From Brachyspira sp. CAG:484 (GTDB lineage Bacteria > Cyanobacteriota > Vampirovibrionia > Gastranaerophilales > Gastranaerophilaceae): a stretch of 64,000 nucleotides of DNA. Shown here one piece after another: positions 60,293-64,000 of this stretch. Under the pieces are notes generated by a model, which saw nothing but the letters and a program-made list of their open reading frames with translations, searched no databases and was not told the origin of the DNA. Location of the stretch: positions 11,219 through 75,218 of the forward strand of contig HF989692.1 of assembly GCA_000431315.1 (NCBI GenBank). The letters run 5' to 3'. Both the position numbers and the translations under genes were made by a program. Position 1 is the stretch's first letter, and every line of letters starts with the position of its first letter.

Positions 60293-61351
60293 TTATTCCT
60301 CATAAAACTTAGCAATCTTTTCGTTAACGCCTGTTTCAACGGCATATTTCGCAACTTTTACTGCATTTTTAATAGCATAAGCTTTGCTTCTGCCATGAGC
60401 GATAACCGTAATACCTTTTACACCAAGTAAAAGAGCACCGCCAAATTCTTCGTAATTAATTTTTGTATAAATTCTTTTCATAAAAGGCATAGCAAGAAGT
60501 CCGATAATTTTACCGAGCAAATCAGATTTAAATTCCTGCTTAAGCATTCTAAACAGCATTGAAGATGTGCCTTCGGTAACTTTCAAGGCAACGTTTCCTA
60601 CAAAACCGTCGCATACAACAACATCACAGACACTCAGGAAAATCTCTTTGCCTTCAATATTACCGACAAAGTTAATTTTTTCCTGATGTTCTTCAAGCAG
60701 TTTATAAGTCTGCTGTGCAAGTTCATTACCTTTTCCGGCTTCTTCACCGATATTCAAAACTCCGACACGCGGATGTTCAATGCCTAAAACATTTTTAGAG
60801 AAAGTTGCACCCATGATAGCAAATTGGTATAACATTTCAGGAGTACAATTACTATTTGCACCGCCGTCAATAACAACAATCGGTTTTTTAATAGTAGGAA
60901 GCGTAACTGCAATAGCAGGCCGGTCAATTCCCGGCAATCTGCCAAGACCAAACAAACTGGATGCCATAGCCGCACCGGTAGAACCTGCGGCAACTACCGC
61001 ATCAGAACTTCCCTGCGCTACTGCATCAACCGCAAGAACAATTGATGACTTTTTCTTTTTACGAATAGCCTGTCCCGGAGCTTCACCCATTTCAATGATT
61101 TCGTTGGCATGGGTAATTTTAATATCAAGCTTGCTTGTATCAATCTTGATACGTTTCTGGCGCTTGCCGCCTTTACCGCAGTCTGAGTAGAACCCTTCCT
61201 GACTAATTCTGTCAAGTTCTTGTTCAATCTTATCCTGCTTTCCGACTAATTCAATAGCCACGCCGTATTCATATGCGCCCCAAACAGCACCTGCCACGAT
61301 TTCGTGAGGAGCATGGTCACCGCCCATTGCATCAATTGCTATTCTTGTCAT
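60293..61351 (-). CDS. plsX: Phosphate acyltransferase
   Basis: 352 aa: MTRIAIDAMGGDHAPHEIVA at the start, then GEAPGQAIRKKKKSS and CDGFVGNVALK. Converts acyl-ACP to acyl-phosphate for phospholipid synthesis. AGAGGGAAAG precedes the ATG. The gene order rpmF-plsX-fabH is ancient and widespread. Confidence 0.96.
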   Translation of the reverse strand: MTRIAIDAMGGDHAPHEIVAGAVWGAYEYGVAIELVGKQDKIEQELDRISQEGFYSDCGKGGKRQKRIKIDTSKLDIKITHANEIIEMGEAPGQAIRKKKKSSIVLAVDAVAQGSSDAVVAAGSTGAAMASSLFGLGRLPGIDRPAIAVTLPTIKKPIVVIDGGANSNCTPEMLYQFAIMGATFSKNVLGIEHPRVGVLNIGEEAGKGNELAQQTYKLLEEHQEKINFVGNIEGKEIFLSVCDVVVCDGFVGNVALKVTEGTSSMLFRMLKQEFKSDLLGKIIGLLAMPFMKRIYTKINYEEFGGALLLGVKGITVIAHGRSKAYAIKNAVKVAKYAVETGVNEKIAKFYEE

Positions 61352-61391
61352 CTTTCCCTCTCAAAGTCTTATCTAAATGTTATTTGAAATT

Positions 61392-61414
61392 CCCGTCACC
61401 GTTATGATGACGGG
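61392..61414 (-). promoter_or_regulatory. Hairpin between rpmF and plsX
   Basis: CCCGTCA (61392-61398) and TGACGGG (61408-61414) with a 9-nt loop and no T-run, so it is a processing or attenuation hairpin rather than a terminator. Confidence 0.5.
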
Positions 61415-61424
61415 ATTAAAACAA

Positions 61425-61778
61425 TTATTCAGCTTTATCTTCAGTTTCAGCAGGTTTTTCTTCAGCTTTAGCTTCTTCTTCAACTACTTCTGCTTTTGTT
61501 TCTTCTGCTTTAACTTCTTCAGCTTTTTCAACCTTTTCTGCTTTTTTTGTAACTTTTTTTACAGGTTTAGCTGCTTCAGGAGCTTTTGCTGCTAATTCAG
61601 CTTTATCTTTCAAGCTTACAGGTTGACCTTTGTATGTTCCGCAAGCTGTACATACTGTGTGAGTTAATACTGTTGCACCGCAGTTAGGGCATTTTGTAGT
61701 TTCCGGTTTTGTTGCTTTCCAGTTGCTTCTTCTATGTCCTTGTGCGGAATGTCCTGTTCTTTTCTTTGGTACTGCCAT
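61425..61778 (-). CDS. rpmF: Ribosomal protein L32 with long acidic-basic tail
   Basis: 117 aa. The first 56 residues are canonical L32 (MAVPKKRTGHSAQGHRRSNW, zinc pairs CPNC and CTAC). The remaining 60 residues are a low-complexity Ala/Glu/Lys tail, roughly doubling the usual length. Role of the tail unknown. Confidence 0.95.
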   Translation of the reverse strand: MAVPKKRTGHSAQGHRRSNWKATKPETTKCPNCGATVLTHTVCTACGTYKGQPVSLKDKAELAAKAPEAAKPVKKVTKKAEKVEKAEEVKAEETKAEVVEEEAKAEEKPAETEDKAE

Positions 61779-61816
61779 TTTTGTTTTTCCTTTATGTTTT
61801 CCTACTACTTATATTT

Positions 61817-62311
61817 CTATTCTTTTTCACCCTTAATCCGGATATTTTTAAATACTTCCAGTCTAGGGTCGGTCAAATCTTCTTCTTTTTGAAAATTATC
61901 CCTACTACAATTTATACCACAAACTTTTTTATTTGGTATATTTAATATTACAGATTGATACAATAAGTCATAAATATCAATCTTATCTGCACCATTTAGA
62001 TCGGTTACGAATTGACCTTCTTTTATTTCAATCTCCTGGCCGTAATCCTCTAACAGTGCCTTTTTAGCAAAAATTTCGTCAATCCGGAAATCCATATCAT
62101 ATTTGAATTCATCCAAACATAAATCGCATTCAAGATTAAGGATACCTTTAACATTACCGGTTACTTCCACAAATTCTCCCAGATTTTTTATAGTCAAATC
62201 TGCTCTAACCGGACCATCTGAATTTATGCCTTCTATGCTGTCTTCAAAAGTATATTCAAGAATTCCGTCTTTAGCATTTTCAATGTCTTCAATTGAAACA
62301 AAATTTTCCAT
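61817..62311 (-). CDS. DUF177/YceD family protein
   Basis: 164 aa. The family cysteine motif GILNLECDLCLDEFKYDMDF (near 57-76) and the C-terminal NIPNKKVCGINCSRD are present. Usually found just before rpmF, as here; linked to ribosome/23S rRNA maturation in plants and bacteria, mechanism unclear. AAGAATTT precedes the ATG. Confidence 0.88.
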   Translation of the reverse strand: MENFVSIEDIENAKDGILEYTFEDSIEGINSDGPVRADLTIKNLGEFVEVTGNVKGILNLECDLCLDEFKYDMDFRIDEIFAKKALLEDYGQEIEIKEGQFVTDLNGADKIDIYDLLYQSVILNIPNKKVCGINCSRDNFQKEEDLTDPRLEVFKNIRIKGEKE

Positions 62312-62343
62312 AAATTCTTCTCAACCAATGGAACGCAAAGACC

Positions 62344-62607
62344 TTAAACGTATTGTTCTTCCTGCATTGCAACTGCTGCAACCTGATTAGAAACAAAACA
62401 AACTTTTTTCAAAGGTCCTTGTGTTTCTTTTTCTACTAATACTGCTGATGCTGATTTCATCAATTGTGTAAGTTCAGAATACAAATCCTGAGGATTTTCA
62501 ACATACAATACCAGCGGCGCTGTTGAACCTTTTAAGAATACAAGAACAGAGGTTCTTTTTTTTATATTCTGCGGATTGATACCCTGCGGATTAAATTGTT
62601 GTGCCAT
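62344..62607 (-). CDS. Conserved-looking small protein, 87 aa
   Basis: Starts MAQQFNPQGINPQNIKKRTS, then a compact alpha/beta body (VLVFLKGSTAPLVLYVENPQ, KKVCFVSNQVAAVAMQEEQY). TTAAGGAGAAA precedes the ATG. First gene of the minus-strand run leading into DUF177 and rpmF, 32 nt ahead. Not recognised. Confidence 0.72.
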   Translation of the reverse strand: MAQQFNPQGINPQNIKKRTSVLVFLKGSTAPLVLYVENPQDLYSELTQLMKSASAVLVEKETQGPLKKVCFVSNQVAAVAMQEEQYV

Positions 62608-62764
62608 AATTTTCTCCTTAACTTCTTAAGTATAACAATTTTAGAATAAAAATGTTTTTTATGCAAATCTTTACGTAATATATACTACCCTTGCCAACAC
62701 CGGTCGGGGGATTAATAAATCTTTTATTCTGAAATAAATTAATCATGCAAAAGAAAGGATTTAT

Positions 62765-63226
62765 ATGAAAAAAAATATTTATATTGCGGTATTTGTTGCA
62801 GCAGCATTTGTACTCGGATATTCTGTAAACAACATTGCAATCTCTGACACAACACCTAAAGTAGCAGTAATTGACGCAACAAAAATTGTTGCCAACTCAT
62901 CTGCAGTTAAGGCACTGAAAGCCGAACAGGAAAAGAAGGTTAAAGATATTCAGGCAACTTTAGAAAAGGCAAAAGCCGAGATTTCAAAAGAAACTGATCC
63001 TGCAAAAATTGCGGCAATAGAGGAAAAATACAGAACACAGATTAACAATCAGAAAATAGCACTTGATACTGAATACAATCAAAAATTAACCAAAATTGAC
63101 AACGAAATAAGAGCTACAGTTGTTGAAAAAGCAAGAAATTTAAATTATGACCTTGTTCTTCCGAAAAATATTGTATATTTTGGCGGAGATGACATTACTG
63201 ATGTAATTGCAAAGGATATAAAATAA
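62765..63226 (+). CDS. OmpH/Skp-family periplasmic chaperone
   Basis: 153 aa. Signal peptide (1-27, hydrophobic IAVFVAAAFVLGYSV), then PKVAVIDATKIVANS and a long Lys/Glu coiled coil (55-125), ending VVEKARNLNYDLVLPKNIVYFGGDDITD. This is the Skp layout: a trimer that holds unfolded outer-membrane proteins. AAAGAAAGGATT precedes the ATG. Confidence 0.9.
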   Translation: MKKNIYIAVFVAAAFVLGYSVNNIAISDTTPKVAVIDATKIVANSSAVKALKAEQEKKVKDIQATLEKAKAEISKETDPAKIAAIEEKYRTQINNQKIALDTEYNQKLTKIDNEIRATVVEKARNLNYDLVLPKNIVYFGGDDITDVIAKDIK

Positions 63227-63252
63227 AAAACAGGCTTAACGCCTGTTTTTTA
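63226..63252. terminator. Bidirectional terminator between ompH-like and pilin-like genes
   Basis: AAAAAACAGGC, TTAAC, GCCTGTTTTTT; it serves both converging genes. Confidence 0.88.
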
Positions 63253-64000
63253 TTTAGGAAGATTGGCAAAAAATGATTTATCTGTTGATGCCTTGTATGC
63301 GCATGTAAAACCATTTAAACCGCTTGTGGATGTGTTATTACAAAAAACATCCGCACTTTGTTTAGCGCTGTCAAAGCCGGCACCACCTGCAGATGTACCC
63401 TTTGCACCCATTGGAAGCACCTTGCCGTCTTCCTGAATCTGGAATATAAAAAAGTCCTGCCCGTATCTGTCCGGTTTTTTACCTTTTCCGTTAATATCAA
63501 CACCAATTAGTATTTTATTGCTCTGTGTGCAATGATTGACAGAAATAAACATTGAATCTGCAACAACAAACTGACCGTCATCAAACCAAATAGCAGAACC
63601 GGCTTTTCCGGTATAAGACTTATAGTCTGTCAAATAATTTCCGTCATCATCATTAAAAGTGGAACAACCGTTTTTCCCGCAATTTACAGACATAATAAAG
63701 TATTTGTTGAATACTTCGGCAAATTCATTAGTACAAGCCTTATAACTTGACCAGTTAGCAATATAACCCTGATCGGCATTCATACGATTAACAGCCTGCG
63801 TGATAATTGAATAAGCCTTTTTATATTGTGCTTCAAGCTCCTTACCTTTACTGTTATTCACAAGTGAAGGCAGCGTCATTGCTGCGACCACGCCGATTAT
63901 TCCCAGAGTTATCAACACCTCGGCTAACGTAAAACCTCGTTTAATGGTTCTTTTTTCGGCGGTGCTAAATGGCTCAGTACCTGCACCAATACCGGTTATG
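63250..64000 (-). CDS. Type IV pilin-like / pseudopilin protein 4, N-terminus beyond the window
   Basis: The frame stays open to the window edge. The pilin core KRGFTLAEVLITLGIIGVVA starts near 63946, and upstream residues GAGTEPFSTAEKRTI continue in frame, so the leader is longer than in the other three and the start lies outside. Gly at -1. The exported part contains VDINGKGKKPDRYGQDFF and FDDGQF, as in pilin-like protein 1. Conserved Cys pairs. No XRE partner is visible inside the window. Confidence 0.88.
   Translation of the reverse strand, partial: ITGIGAGTEPFSTAEKRTIKRGFTLAEVLITLGIIGVVAAMTLPSLVNNSKGKELEAQYKKAYSIITQAVNRMNADQGYIANWSSYKACTNEFAEVFNKYFIMSVNCGKNGCSTFNDDDGNYLTDYKSYTGKAGSAIWFDDGQFVVADSMFISVNHCTQSNKILIGVDINGKGKKPDRYGQDFFIFQIQEDGKVLPMGAKGTSAGGAGFDSAKQSADVFCNNTSTSGLNGFTCAYKASTDKSFFANLPK

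Noticed and set aside
1..64000. CRISPR array
   Set aside because: No regular array of repeats with unique spacers is visible. The tandem units near 13.2-13.6 kb are ~180 bp and resemble tRNA ends.

Overview
The window is an AT-rich bacterial chromosome segment. It most resembles a gut Gastranaerophilales genome (Melainabacteria/Vampirovibrionia, the non-photosynthetic relatives of Cyanobacteria). The grounds are four pilin-like proteins with the FTLAEVLITLGIIG start, the Gram-negative envelope genes (TolC, AsmA, OmpH/Skp) and the plsX-fabHDG-acpP-fabF cluster. This assignment rests on remembered family features and was not tested by a search.

Left core region (1-23.1 kb): the end of a UPF0210 gene, a glycine-cleavage operon (gcvT-gcvH-gcvPA, with no gcvPB beside it), and an EmrA/EmrB/TolC-type efflux set with a MarR regulator that has a 28-bp palindrome against its start codon. 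Three pilin-like genes follow, each divergent from its own small XRE repressor with operator-like repeats between. Then come a family-4 uracil-DNA glycosylase, pgi, tRNA-Val and tRNA-Cys in a zone of decayed tRNA-end repeats, a WG-repeat protein, an AsmA-like giant, an L,D-transpeptidase, an HD hydrolase, a flavodoxin behind a DtxR-type iron box and an AmmeMemoRadiSam radical-SAM enzyme.

Accessory region (about 23.2-50.1 kb): it starts at a both-ends-truncated M23 peptidase remnant and ends at the 3' end of ssrA (tmRNA). It holds (a) a same-strand run of a nuclease-helicase, a class III cyclase-like protein, a HEPN protein and a DSR2-like SIR2 protein; (b) RhuM, DUF5681 and a ParB/beta-class methyltransferase of phage type; (c) a tightly overlapping surface-polymer operon (GT2, two glycerophosphotransferase-like proteins, an IspD/TarI cytidylyltransferase, an ABC flippase); (d) an Mrr nuclease plus reverse transcriptase-nitrilase (DRT1-type) cassette between two copies of a 62-bp inverted repeat, next to DUF2924 and a large serine recombinase; (e) an unrecognised pair of a soluble protein and a four-helix membrane protein. 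It reads as a defence island built by repeated acquisition.

Right core region (50.2-64 kb): ssrA, a large SF1 helicase-nuclease, a CCA-adding-type enzyme, then the fatty-acid/phospholipid cluster on the minus strand (DUF177, rpmF, plsX, fabH, fabD, fabG, a 74-aa protein, acpP, fabF), an OmpH/Skp chaperone, and a fourth pilin-like gene running off the window end.

Two start signals coexist. Most genes have a good Shine-Dalgarno. A minority have a TATAAT-like hexamer exactly 6-7 nt before the ATG and no Shine-Dalgarno, suggesting leaderless mRNAs.
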